The notes below the pieces were generated by a model. The model was given only the letters and a program-made list of their open reading frames with translations, was not told the DNA's origin and searched no databases. Shown here piece after piece: positions 9,545-18,270 of a stretch of 64,000 bases of DNA. Origin of the DNA: Sporosarcina limicola. GTDB taxonomy: Bacteria > Bacillota > Bacilli > Bacillales_A > Planococcaceae. The stretch covers positions 1 through 64,000 of the forward strand of contig NZ_JADBEL010000008.1 in the NCBI RefSeq assembly GCF_014873855.1, read 5' to 3'. Position 1 is the first letter of the stretch. The number at the start of each line of letters is the position of its first letter. Position numbers and translations under genes: made by a program.

Positions 9545-9769
9545 AGTGGCAAGGCACTTCCTTTCTTGTATATAGTTTTTATTGTAGAATAAATAAGGGA
9601 GGAATCCCATAGATGTAGTTTATATAAATCTTAGATATGATTTGGTGTTTTGAATGAAGTGCGAGATGCTAGCACTTTGAACGTTGCTTCGGGGAAGCGG
9701 CACGCTTAGCGAGTTCGGTTGTGCTCCCAGTTTTAATCGCTTCATCTGTCCCTTTGGAGTTCCATATGA

Positions 9770-10250
9770 AGATGCAACTAACATTCGCGCGTTCAATCAA
9801 TCCAGTAACACCACTTGAAATGACAATCACACGAGTCGCTCTGACAAATGCAACTGATGGTAAAAATCAAACGGATGTATCGGAGGATGAAACGGAAGCA
9901 CGACATGGATAGATGGGGCGTAAAATTTATTTGCCTTATGGGATGTATGAAGCATATGTTTTTTATACACCAGTATTCGCCAAACGAACAGGTGTGCACG
10001 AAGAGGGCTTGGAAGTATTTCGGGATTTTCTTGTGGATATGTGGGATTTAGATCATTCTGCAGCGCGTGGACGTATGGCTTGCAGGGGCTTTATGTATTT
10101 GCGCGTGATAGCAAATTTGGTAATGCACCATCGTATCAGCTGTTTGATAAATTGGATATCAAAAAAGTATCTGAACAAGTCGCCAGTTCGTATAAAGATT
10201 ATGAGGTAGCAATTGTGAGGAATTGCCAGAAGGCGTTGCACATTGCATAA
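9770..10250 (+). pseudogene. cas7c: Decayed cas7c (csd2), type I-C Cascade subunit
   Basis: Pieces of a Csd2/Cas7 protein in order: MQLTFARSINPVTPLEMTI and TRVALTNATDGKN, then an in-frame TAG at 9910-9912, then MGRKIYLPYGMYEAYVF and FAKRTGVHEEGLEVF, DHSAARGRMACRG. A frameshift at about 10080 follows, after which another frame gives LYVFARDSKFGNAPSYQLFD. Cas7c forms the crRNA-binding backbone of the I-C Cascade. Only the C-terminal half is present, with one nonsense codon and at least one frameshift, so it cannot work. It lies next to the type I-C array in the normal gene order (cas genes, then leader, then repeats), but cas3, cas5, cas8c, cas4, cas1 and cas2 are all missing here. Confidence 0.82.
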
Positions 10251-10261
10251 AGTAGTCACGT

Positions 10262-10445
10262 TTTAATCTGGCTTTTTAGTGCGAACCTCTAGCGCACATG
10301 GAAACCCCGGAGCATTCGCACCACAATTCGTTTGAATAATCACTAGAAATGGTATAAAATAGATTTAATACCACTAATAATAAGTTTATTAACTGTTAAG
10401 ATGTATAAAAGACTGTTTAATGGAGAAATTTATCATCTTTTCGCA
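10262..10445 (+). promoter_or_regulatory. CRISPR leader of the type I-C array
   Basis: AT-rich stretch between the cas7c remnant and the first repeat. It begins with an imperfect inverted pair, GTGCGAACC and TTCGCACCA, of the kind often seen next to I-C arrays. Its position opposite the degenerate terminal repeat marks it as the leader end, so the array should be transcribed on the plus strand. Confidence 0.6.
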
Positions 10446-12008
10446 GTCGCACTCTACATGAGTGCGTGGATTGAAATGGTCATGATGAATCCAGGTCAAT
10501 CATACGCAATCGTCGCACTCTACATGAGTGCGTGGATTGAAATATGTCGTCCTCTCCTTTCTATTTAGTAGATGGTTGGTCGCACTCTACATGAGTGCGT
10601 GGATTGAAATACGCTCACCCGGGACCAACGGCATCAAATCTTTGTCGCACTCTACATGAGTGCGTGGATTGAAATGCCAAATCCCGTCATCCACGCCACC
10701 AATGATCGGGTCGCACTCTACATGAGTGCGTGGATTGAAATGGTCCGTATAAAGGTATTGGCGGTAGTCCAAGTACGTCGCACTCTACATGAGTGCGTGG
10801 ATTGAAATGAATATGTGCGGAAATTATCGCCATACGATTCGTCGTCGCACTCTACATGAGTGCGTGGATTGAAATTAGTTCTCTGGCAGTCATTTGTTGG
10901 GCTAGAATTGTCGCACTCTACATGAGTGCGTGGATTGAAATTGGCTAACATCCAGGCAGCAGGAACAGGTCTAACGTCGCACTCTACATGAGTGCGTGGA
11001 TTGAAATCTCTTTCGTTCTGTCACGGTCGATAGCTCCCGGTGCAGTCGCACTCTACATGAGTGCGTGGATTGAAATTAGAATGTCGCCACCTGACCACCC
11101 TGCATGTTGTAAGTCGCACTCTACATGAGTGCGTGGATTGAAATGTCATCGGCAACATCCACCTGTTCAAATTGATTTGGTCGCACTCTACATGAGTGCG
11201 TGGATTGAAATCGTAGATATCCCCCTTCGACATTTTAACAATCCGGGTCGCACTCTACATGAGTGCGTGGATTGAAATAAAAAGTAAAACCTACAAATCG
11301 AGGGCTAAAGAAGGTCGCACTCTACATGAGTGCGTGGATTGAAATAATTAGGATGCGGGCAGTATATTTCGTCATCCGTCGGTCGCACTCTACATGAGTG
11401 CGTGGATTGAAATATCGCGTTGTAGTGTTGGAGCTGATGTTGCATTGTCGCACTCTACATGAGTGCGTGGATTGAAATCGAACAAATCCATGATGCGAGT
11501 GATTGAAAAGTAGTCGCACTCTACATGAGTGCGTGGATTGAAATTTGATGGGACCAATCGGATGGGTAACGGCCGGAAGTCGCACTCTACATGAGTGCGT
11601 GGATTGAAATTCCTTCTTTTGAAAGGATACGTTGACCTGTAAGTGTCGCACTCTACATGAGTGCGTGGATTGAAATTGAGGATGACCTATCAGGTTTAAA
11701 CGTGTCAATGGTCGCACTCTACATGAGTGCGTGGATTGAAATTTGCGCGAGGAAGCCCCGTTGAATCCGCGAACGTGTCGCACTCTACATGAGTGCGTGG
11801 ATTGAAATAGCCATGTCATTACCTCCGCTATTCGCGTATTTTGTCGCACTCTACATGAGTGCGTGGATTGAAATGATCACCAATTTGGCGTTGACGATGT
11901 ATGGGAAGGGTCGCACTCTACATGAGTGCGTGGATTGAAATATAAGGTGTCATCGGTATTACCTCCGTTGTTGTGAGTCGCGCTCTACATGAGTGCGTGG
12001 ATTGAAGT
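10446..12008 (+). CRISPR. Type I-C CRISPR array, 24 repeats and 23 spacers
   Basis: The repeat is 32 bp: it starts GTCGCACTC, contains the palindromic arms GCACTC/GAGTGC and ends GTGGATTGAAAT, the hallmark of subtype I-C. I counted 24 copies, the first at 10446-10477 and the last at 11977-12008. All but the last look identical. The last has A-to-G changes at repeat positions 6 and 31, marking the leader-distal end. Spacers are 33-37 bp, mostly 34-35. No two spacers are the same. Because no intact cas gene lies in the window, the array depends on cas genes elsewhere or is a relic. Confidence 0.98.
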
Positions 12009-12205
12009 CTGCACGCTTTATGTAACTGTGCGAGGTGTAAGGGAATAATTTTAAGTAGTGAAAACGCGTAAACTGTACACGACTTGTTCTTGTAATAATT
12101 CAATGACTGTATTTTAATAGATGCACGTCTAATTGGTGATAATAGTGTTTGCTAAATTACAACCAGATGTCAATTTGATGTCATGGAGGGATATGGGTTT
12201 AACTT

Positions 12206-12231
12206 TTGCCAACTATTCGTTATGCTACAAT
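12206..12231 (+). promoter_or_regulatory. Possible promoter of the SurA-N lipoprotein gene
   Basis: An extended -10 element, TGCTACAAT (12223-12231), lies about 50 bases before the start codon. A weak TTGCCA sits upstream with short spacing, so the extended -10 would have to carry the promoter. Confidence 0.35.
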
Positions 12232-12280
12232 CTAAGCTCAAGGAATAAAGAGCGACAGATTTGAAAGGGGTTTACATGAT

Positions 12281-13048
12281 ATGAAGTTTAAAAAAGTCCT
12301 ACTTCCGTTTATAGCAGGTGCGCTAGCATTAAGTTTGGCTGCTTGCGGTGAAGAAGATAAAGCGGCAACAGATAAAACACCTCAAGGAGAAACAAAGCAA
12401 GAAGCGACTAAGGAACAAAAAGCATCTGCAAAAGAGATGCAAACGAAACTAACCGAACAGCAAGTGGACAACAACAAGGTAGTGGCTGTTGTAAATGATG
12501 AAGAACTTACAGGCGAGGCATATAACGCTGCATTGACGTCAATTCAAGGTCAAATGCAACAAATAGGACAAGATCCAACTAGCAAAGAATCAATCGAACA
12601 AGTAAAGGCGCAAGCACTTGATACGCTTGTTAATCAGACATTGATTCTTCAAAAGGCAAAAGAAGCGGAAATAAAAGCAGCTACATCTGAAATTGATGAA
12701 GAATATTCATCAATAGAAAAGCAATTTGGCGGGGAAAAAGAAATGAAGAAAGCGCTCGAAGGCCAAAGCATGGATATGACAACAGCGAAAGAACAAATTG
12801 CTAAATCCATCCTATCTAAAAAGTACCAAGATAAGGTAGCTCCAGCGGGAAAAGTAACGGATAAAGAAATTAAGGAATACTACGATCAAGCTGCATCTAA
12901 ATCAAAAGAAGCTGGACAAGAGCTACCACCGCTTGAAGAAGTTAGTAAGGAAATCGAAGGAATTATTAAAGAAGAACAACAGCAAAAACGACTTGCTACA
13001 CATGTGGAAGAGCTAAAAGCAGCTGCTAAAATTGAGTTGAAAATTTAA
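12281..13048 (+). CDS. SurA N-terminal-domain lipoprotein
   Basis: A 255-residue lipoprotein behind AAAGGGG. The signal peptide ends at LSLAACGEE (lipid-anchored Cys about 22). A charged linker follows, then a SurA/PrsA-like N-terminal chaperone region beginning VVAVVNDEELTGEAYNAAL and running through the helical LVNQTLILQKAKEAEI. A parvulin rotamase core is not visible, so it is likely a holdase-type foldase relative rather than an active prolyl isomerase. It should sit on the outer face of the membrane and assist secreted proteins. It is a single gene with its own terminator. Confidence 0.85.
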   Translation: MKFKKVLLPFIAGALALSLAACGEEDKAATDKTPQGETKQEATKEQKASAKEMQTKLTEQQVDNNKVVAVVNDEELTGEAYNAALTSIQGQMQQIGQDPTSKESIEQVKAQALDTLVNQTLILQKAKEAEIKAATSEIDEEYSSIEKQFGGEKEMKKALEGQSMDMTTAKEQIAKSILSKKYQDKVAPAGKVTDKEIKEYYDQAASKSKEAGQELPPLEEVSKEIEGIIKEEQQQKRLATHVEELKAAAKIELKI

Positions 13049-13069
13049 ATGAATTAAGTAAAGGCTATT

Positions 13070-13117
13070 AAGACATGCAATGCTTAACCTTCGTGGTTGA
13101 GTGTTTCATGTCTTTTT
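13070..13117 (+). terminator. Terminator after the SurA-N lipoprotein gene
   Basis: Long imperfect hairpin: AAGACATGCAATGCTTAACC, a TTCG loop, then TGGTTGAGTGTTTCATGTCTT and a T tract. Confidence 0.85.
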
Positions 13118-13227
13118 GAACTTTTTAAAAAAATAGCAGCTTGAATTTCAAATCCAATTAACTTAACATAGGAACTTCTTTTTTGGACAATCTAATAAGA
13201 AATGAGAAGTTATGTGAGGTGATGTTT

Positions 13228-14760
13228 ATGATAATTGAAAGGTCGTCTGAATGGAAAGAAGGCTTTACAGAACGATTGGAGAACCGTGAAACATGGGATA
13301 ATTGGGCGTTATATAATATGAGTTATGAGACAGTCAAAACGAACTTGATTACAGATTTCTATGGCCTACAATCCCCTAAATATTTACCGAATCTTACGCC
13401 CCTTAGCCATCAATTGGCAGTGGCGGAAACGGTCATTGAAAGGATGAATGGAAAAGCGATTCTTGCGGACGAAGTGGGTCTAGGTAAAACCATTGAAGCT
13501 GGTTTGATCTTAAAAGAATATTTAATCAGAGGCCTTGTGAAAAAAGCGCTAATTTTGGTCCCAGCTTCTCTTGTCAATCAATGGATTGAAGAACTGAATC
13601 AAAAATTTCACATTCCAGCCATGCAGTATAAGAAAAATTACGATTTAAACCATTGTACGATTGTCGTCATGAGTATAGATATGGCAAAAAGAAGCCCGCA
13701 CAAAGAAAATATCTATGATCAAGCGTATGATTTGATCATCATTGATGAAGCACATAAATTAAAGAACCACAAAACCAAGAATTATGAGTTTGTACAAAAT
13801 TTAAAGAAAAAGTTTTGTTTATTGTTAACTGCTACACCCATTCAAAATGATGTATTTGAATTGTTTCATCTCATATCTTTACTAAAACCAGGACATCTTG
13901 GTAATTATGAGACGTTTCAATCGTCGTTTTCCGCGAGTAAACACGATGTGGAACACGATGATTATTTAAAAGAATTGGTTAATCAAGTGATGGTAAGAAA
14001 TAGAAGACAGGATACTGGAATTGAATGGACAAATCGTCATGTTCAAATCATACCCATCGATTTTACGACAAAGGAAAAAGAAGTCTACGATCTAATTTCA
14101 CAACTTAAAAATGTTTCTCCTATTTTTTCGGATGCCTTCTCTATGATTACGCTACAAAGGGAAATGTGCAGCAGTAAGGAAGCTACATGCTTGACCTTAG
14201 ATAAAATGCGGCTAAAATGCATTAGACCTGGAGACATTTCTTATATTGAAGAAATTACTCGAAAATTAATGGGACTGGAAATAAACTCGAAAGCAGAAAA
14301 GGCTTATGAAATTATTTCGCAGGCAAATGATAAGGTCATACTCTTTACCGAATATCGAGCTAGTCAACTCTATTTACAGTGGTTTTTAAATTCAAAAGGA
14401 GTCACAAGCGTACTTTTTAACGGACAATTCAACAAAAACAAACGGGAGTGGATGAAGCAACTATTTAAAGAACAAGCGCAGGTGCTGATTGCGACGGAGT
14501 CTGGTAGTGAAGGGATTAATCTGCAATTTTGTCACCATGTCATTAACTATGATTTACCTTGGAACCCCATGAAGTTAGAGCAACGAATTGGACGTGTCCA
14601 CCGGTTAGGGCAAGAGCATGATGTTCATATTTACAATTTAGCCATTCAGAATACAATTGAGGACCATATATTGGATTTACTGCATGTTAAAATTGGGGTC
14701 TTTGAAAAAGTGGTGGGTGAGTTAGATGATATTTTATCCGCTTACAAAAAGTCCATTTGA
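13228..14760 (+). CDS. yqhH: SNF2-family helicase, YqhH-like
   Basis: A 510-residue superfamily 2 ATPase. The ATG at 13228 has GAGGTG six bases upstream; a longer frame to 13183 starts with an unsupported TTG. Motif I is ADEVGLGKTIEAG (about 84-96), motif II is IIDEAHKLKNH, motif III is LLLTATPIQND. The C-terminal half has ATESGSEGINLQFC and the arginine-finger motif QRIGRVHRLGQ. It resembles RapA-type bacterial SNF2 proteins without extra domains. The next gene is YqhG-like, six bases downstream of a shared junction; the pair matches the B. subtilis yqhG/yqhH neighbourhood. Function is unproven; remodelling of a nucleic-acid-protein complex is the family role. Confidence 0.88.
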   Translation: MIIERSSEWKEGFTERLENRETWDNWALYNMSYETVKTNLITDFYGLQSPKYLPNLTPLSHQLAVAETVIERMNGKAILADEVGLGKTIEAGLILKEYLIRGLVKKALILVPASLVNQWIEELNQKFHIPAMQYKKNYDLNHCTIVVMSIDMAKRSPHKENIYDQAYDLIIIDEAHKLKNHKTKNYEFVQNLKKKFCLLLTATPIQNDVFELFHLISLLKPGHLGNYETFQSSFSASKHDVEHDDYLKELVNQVMVRNRRQDTGIEWTNRHVQIIPIDFTTKEKEVYDLISQLKNVSPIFSDAFSMITLQREMCSSKEATCLTLDKMRLKCIRPGDISYIEEITRKLMGLEINSKAEKAYEIISQANDKVILFTEYRASQLYLQWFLNSKGVTSVLFNGQFNKNKREWMKQLFKEQAQVLIATESGSEGINLQFCHHVINYDLPWNPMKLEQRIGRVHRLGQEHDVHIYNLAIQNTIEDHILDLLHVKIGVFEKVVGELDDILSAYKKSI

Positions 14761-14772
14761 AGGAGGTTGCGC

Positions 14773-15555
14773 ATGTACCCACAACAAATTCATGGTTATT
14801 TACTACAATTTTTCAAAGAAAATAATTGCCGAATTTTAAATGATAATGACCACTACATCAACGTTCAATTAACGATTGAAATGGATAAAAAAATTATGAA
14901 CCGACCATTTTATTGGAAGTACTTGGAGAGTACAAATGGCGTGCCGAACCCAGCTCAGCTAACTTTTATCACTGATAAAAATAAGCTTGTTGAAGACATT
15001 AAAGGGGAAGTTGTACACTTCGGTTCCCCTCGGCTCAGTCAACTGTTTCAAGCAACGAATGAGATGGGCTCATTTGTACAGATGTATGAGAAGGTGTTGG
15101 ATAAACCCGGAGAGAGGATGATATTGACACCTTGGTTGGGTGTTAATTATAAAATATCGTATTACAGCGATCAAACGAAAGAAATTCTTTATTCGTTAGG
15201 CATCAATTTAATGACGGGTAATGTGATAGAAGGGTTTCAAGAATCGTTAAGTAAAGTGGATTTGGAAAAAACTGTGTCAGGAAATACATTTAATTTGCCG
15301 TATATTATAAAGCCGATTCGTGCCCTGGAACGATTGGATGCGGTGATTGAAAATAGCATACAACAAGATGACCACACGTGGGCTGAAGAAGCAAAAATGA
15401 GATGGCAAAAGGATAGGAAAGTATTAGAATTTTTCTATGAAGGGGTAGAAAATAAGCCGGATTGTTACGAGATAGAGAAAGAAGCAATGGATCAACAATA
15501 CGAAGCCAGAATTAAAATTGATATCATAAATGGTGGTTTATTTTATGTGAAATGA
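14773..15555 (+). CDS. yqhG: YqhG family protein
   Basis: A 260-residue soluble protein. AGGAGG at 14761-14766 sits six bases before ATG 14773 (MYPQQIHGYLLQFF). It belongs to the YqhG group of Bacillales, recognised from its partner and from blocks such as YWKYLESTNGVPNPAQ and ERMILTPWLGVNYKI. No enzymatic motif is visible. It follows the SNF2 helicase on the same strand with 12 bp between them, so the two are very likely co-transcribed and may work together. The biochemical role is unknown. Confidence 0.82.
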   Translation: MYPQQIHGYLLQFFKENNCRILNDNDHYINVQLTIEMDKKIMNRPFYWKYLESTNGVPNPAQLTFITDKNKLVEDIKGEVVHFGSPRLSQLFQATNEMGSFVQMYEKVLDKPGERMILTPWLGVNYKISYYSDQTKEILYSLGINLMTGNVIEGFQESLSKVDLEKTVSGNTFNLPYIIKPIRALERLDAVIENSIQQDDHTWAEEAKMRWQKDRKVLEFFYEGVENKPDCYEIEKEAMDQQYEARIKIDIINGGLFYVK

Positions 15556-15594
15556 ATTCACCAGGGCTAGGATAAGATAAGAGGAGTGTTCACA

Positions 15595-16221
15595 GTGAGT
15601 TTAGGTAAAAGTTCAAAGATACATTTTGCTCTACTATTGGTGGTTACCGTAGTTTTTATATGGTCAGTTATAAAACCAGCAGCATATTTAGATTGGCTAG
15701 CGGAAGTTAGCCCTGCAGTTGTTGTTTTAATCATTGTCATTGCAACTTATAATAAGTTTCGCCTCACTACACTTTCTTATTTCATCATTGCCCTTTTATC
15801 TATCCTGACTTTTATCGGTGGTCACTACACATACTCAGAAGTTCCTCTTTTTAATTGGATAAAAGATGAGTTTGATTTGCAGCGGAATCACTATGATCGA
15901 TTCGGACATTTCTTAAAAGGTTTATCAGCGATTGTGATAAGAGAATTATTACTACGTAATACGCAACTAATCAAAGGGACTTGGTTGTTTGGCATCACAG
16001 TTAGTATGGTGCTTGCAATAGCGGCGTTGTATGAAATCATTGAATGGTTGAGTACTAAAGTATCAAGTGGAGGAAAAGAATCTAAAGATTTTTTAGGTAT
16101 GCAAGGAGATCAATGGGATGCGCAATGGGATATGTGTTTAGCCTTAGTAGGTTCTATTCTGGCGTTAGTTATTTTTTCAAAATTACATGACAAGTTGTTA
16201 AAAAGAAATGAAAAGGTTTAA
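15595..16221 (+). CDS. DUF2238 (YjdF-like) membrane protein
   Basis: A 208-residue integral membrane protein. The GTG at 15595 lies eight bases after GGAG; the earlier GTG at 15586 overlaps the ribosome binding site. About five or six membrane helices are visible. Conserved polar blocks match the DUF2238 family: GGHYTYSEVPLFNWI, RNHYDRFGHFLKGL, YEIIEWLSTKV and GMQGDQWDAQWDM. The acidic and histidine residues inside or beside membrane segments suggest an enzyme or transporter, but no function is established. It follows yqhG by about 40 bp and could be part of the same transcript. Confidence 0.82.
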   Translation: MSLGKSSKIHFALLLVVTVVFIWSVIKPAAYLDWLAEVSPAVVVLIIVIATYNKFRLTTLSYFIIALLSILTFIGGHYTYSEVPLFNWIKDEFDLQRNHYDRFGHFLKGLSAIVIRELLLRNTQLIKGTWLFGITVSMVLAIAALYEIIEWLSTKVSSGGKESKDFLGMQGDQWDAQWDMCLALVGSILALVIFSKLHDKLLKRNEKV

Positions 16222-16350
16222 ACAATCATGACAGATTGTCACACAGGTGCTGAAAAATAAGGACTCACAAACTAGATGCATACTTCGGAAGCCACTATTT
16301 ATTCAGGAAAAAAATGTTCCTTAACTCGGTATGTATTTGGGAACTTTATC

Positions 16351-16540
16351 TGGAGGAGTCAATTTGTATGATCCAACAATTTTCGAGAATTTAAAAGTGG
16401 CGTTTGAAAATCAGGTGTATGATTTAGATAATTTAGATCAAAAAATAACGATTACTAACCGGATTGATCGAATGGATTTTGCTATTCAATTTACGCTAGT
16501 CGATCAACCAGACGTTACAGCATAGATTGTGTTAGGTGCC
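16351..16540 (+). pseudogene. Truncated duplicate of the 18074 gene
   Basis: This segment repeats 18061-18270 nearly base for base, from the GGAGGAG ribosome binding site onward. It starts at TTG 16364 (YDPTIFENLKVAFENQVYD) and ends at TAG 16523 where the other copy has GAG. It also lacks 21 bp (seven codons, AILARDF) between two copies of GGATTTTGC, as expected for slippage between direct repeats. After 16540 the sequences diverge. It is therefore a 5' copy left by a partial duplication. Confidence 0.85.
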
Positions 16541-16671
16541 TAAAGACTAATTGTTTCAGAACCTGGTACCGTTCAACTGGAAGGAAATCAACTAGCTAAT
16601 TTCAGCATATATTATAAGGAACGGCAATTGAATTTGAACAGGGGGGGATTGCGTTTTACTGGAATCATACA

Positions 16672-17358
16672 TTGTTGGATTTGAAGACAGGGGATGTAAA
16701 CGGAGATGGTGTTTTAGACACCGTCTATTTATACGGTCGAGTCGATGGGCCGCCAGGTATCTTTGCTGATAACATTACACTTGTTATTCAAGATGGCCGA
16801 TCACCTAAAAGTACAACCGTTCACCTCAAAAACAACGCGGGCTATAATGCGCGGTTGTTCCTTGGCGATTTTAACAAAGATACTGTACCTGACATTATGG
16901 TGAGCATTGATACGGGCGGAAGTGGAGGATATGGCATATTTTATATCTATTCCTTCAGAAGCAACATTTTACATGAACTATTTAACGTTGATATGTATAA
17001 TGAAAAATACACATTCCAAGTAAATTATGAGGATTTCTATAAAGTACGTGTGGAAAATCCTCGGCTTAACGTGTTGTTCATCATAGACATCAGCAACAAA
17101 GGGCCTGATTATTTAACGCAATATTACGATGATAATGGAATACTAAAAAATCCATTAAAGGGCGAGGTTCTTGCCCTAGGAGCTTTAAATCCAATCATTA
17201 CAAATAACGAAAGCTACAAGTATGATTTAGTAGCCCTACAGCGTATTATTGGCACAATAAATGCAGATACATTAGGATATGTTGAAAATCTTTTGACATG
17301 GAAAGACAGCCAATTAGTTTCAAATCGGTTGTCTGTATCTATACCTAGTGCAAATTAG
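16672..17358 (+). CDS. VCBS/FG-GAP repeat protein, probably 5'-truncated
   Basis: The open frame encodes about 228 residues from TTG 16672, without a convincing ribosome binding site. It has two calcium-site-like repeats, GDVNGDGVLDTVYLYG and GDFNKDTVPDIMVSID, as in FG-GAP/VCBS proteins, followed by a mixed alpha/beta C-terminal half. Such proteins are normally exported, yet no signal peptide is present. The frame stays open upstream to a stop at 16615, with the protein-like stretch FEQGGIAFYWNHT, and a neighbouring frame has EPGTVQLEGNQLANFS. The beginning was probably lost when the duplicated segment at 16351 was joined on. I would treat the gene as possibly non-functional. Confidence 0.6.
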   Translation: MLDLKTGDVNGDGVLDTVYLYGRVDGPPGIFADNITLVIQDGRSPKSTTVHLKNNAGYNARLFLGDFNKDTVPDIMVSIDTGGSGGYGIFYIYSFRSNILHELFNVDMYNEKYTFQVNYEDFYKVRVENPRLNVLFIIDISNKGPDYLTQYYDDNGILKNPLKGEVLALGALNPIITNNESYKYDLVALQRIIGTINADTLGYVENLLTWKDSQLVSNRLSVSIPSAN

Positions 17359-17409
17359 GCGCACTTTATGAGTATGGGGTACCGGGTTATAGAGAGATAA
17401 AGACAAACT

Positions 17410-17604
17410 TTAGAAACCGAACAATGTCGATAATATATCAGAACTTCCTGGAAGTAACAGTATCAAAGCACCCAATACAAACAATACCCCAAAAATTAGT
17501 AATAGAATAACTATCCTAACATCTTTAGACACTGATTTGCGAGTTATCCCAAACACAAATAATACTATGCCAATAAGAAATAATAAAATATACCAGAACC
17601 CCGT
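17410..17604 (-). CDS. Small two-helix membrane protein with ACG in the start position
   Basis: A 64-codon frame encodes two hydrophobic helices around a basic loop: FWYILLFLIGIVLFVFGI, TRKSVSKDVR, then IVILLLIFGVLFVLGALILLL. A good ribosome binding site (AAGGAG, minus strand of 17611-17617) lies six bases upstream of the codon ACG at 17604-17602, exactly where ATG would be expected. No ATG, GTG or TTG is suitably placed; the next upstream start option is far from the site. Either ACG is used weakly or a single ATG-to-ACG change has silenced the gene. I do not know the function. Confidence 0.5.
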   Translation of the reverse strand, partial: TGFWYILLFLIGIVLFVFGITRKSVSKDVRIVILLLIFGVLFVLGALILLLPGSSDILSTLFGF

Positions 17605-17843
17605 AAAAATTCTCCTTCTTCCTAGATTTGAAGTACCTGTGCAAGAAACTGTTGTTAAAGTTTGGATAGTCATAATCGTTCGCTAGCAGGTTCTCTTCAC
17701 TATATCGAATATGTAGACCTTTCGCAAGTTCACTGAACAGACGAAAGGTCTTTTCTTCGATGTTTTTGATAATATGCGTTAAAATATTCAGTAATGGCAG
17801 TCGACGAACTAACGTTAGATAAAAAGAAAATCCGGAGTGACAT

Positions 17844-18034
17844 ATGAAAGCATATATTCTAAAAAGATCCTTTGAAGACATTTCGCCACTTATTTGGAGA
17901 CGTGTTATTTTACCAGCAGGTACGACATTTAACCGTTTGCATGAAACAATCCAGAACGTCACAAGTTTTCAAAGTGAACGATCTTCGTACCATGTGGAAG
18001 TGGGAAGAAACATAAAAAATGTTGTGGAAAATAA
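17844..18034 (+). pseudogene. Collapsed pRiA4b ORF-3-like/SEC-C protein
   Basis: The start region reads MKAYILKRSFEDISPLIW and RRVILPAGTTFNRLHETIQ, closely like the intact pRiA4b ORF-3 protein at 36067. The middle is missing. A shifted frame then gives VPCGSGKKHKKCCGK and a stop at 18034, a SEC-C zinc-binding tail. This looks like the two ends of a longer fusion (pRiA4b domain plus SEC-C motif) brought together by an internal deletion. Confidence 0.7.
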
Positions 18035-18060
18035 AGCACTACTAAAAACCAGTTGTTATT

Positions 18061-18270
18061 TGGAGGAGTCAATTTGTATGATCCAACAATTTTCGAGAAT
18101 TTAAAAGTGGCGTTTGAAAATCAGGTGTATGATTTAGAAAATTTAGATCGAAAAATAACGATTACTAACCGGATTGATCGAATGGATTTTGCCATTCTTG
18201 CTCGGGATTTTGCTATTCAATTTACGCTAGTCGATCAACCAGACGTTACAGCAGAGATTGTGTTAGAGGC
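18061..18270 (+). repeat. Intact copy of the segment duplicated at 16351
   Basis: Shares nearly all bases with 16351-16540 apart from a 21-bp segment missing there and a few substitutions. It covers the ribosome binding site and about the first 65 codons of the gene starting at 18074. The two copies are in direct orientation about 1.7 kb apart. Confidence 0.88.

Noticed and set aside
10587-12103. Several long minus-strand ORFs rich in NPRTHVECD and STHSCRVR repeats
   Set aside because: They are translations of the CRISPR repeats in reverse; the repetition follows the array period.
14773-15555. Possible defence role for the SNF2 helicase plus YqhG-like pair near the CRISPR array
   Set aside because: The pair matches a housekeeping neighbourhood of Bacillales and no other defence genes surround it.
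17525-17962. 145-codon minus-strand ORF
   Set aside because: Overlaps the small membrane gene and the pRiA4b remnant in other frames; the middle (HIIKNIEEKTFRLFSELAKG) looks faintly protein-like but there is no start site or recognised family.
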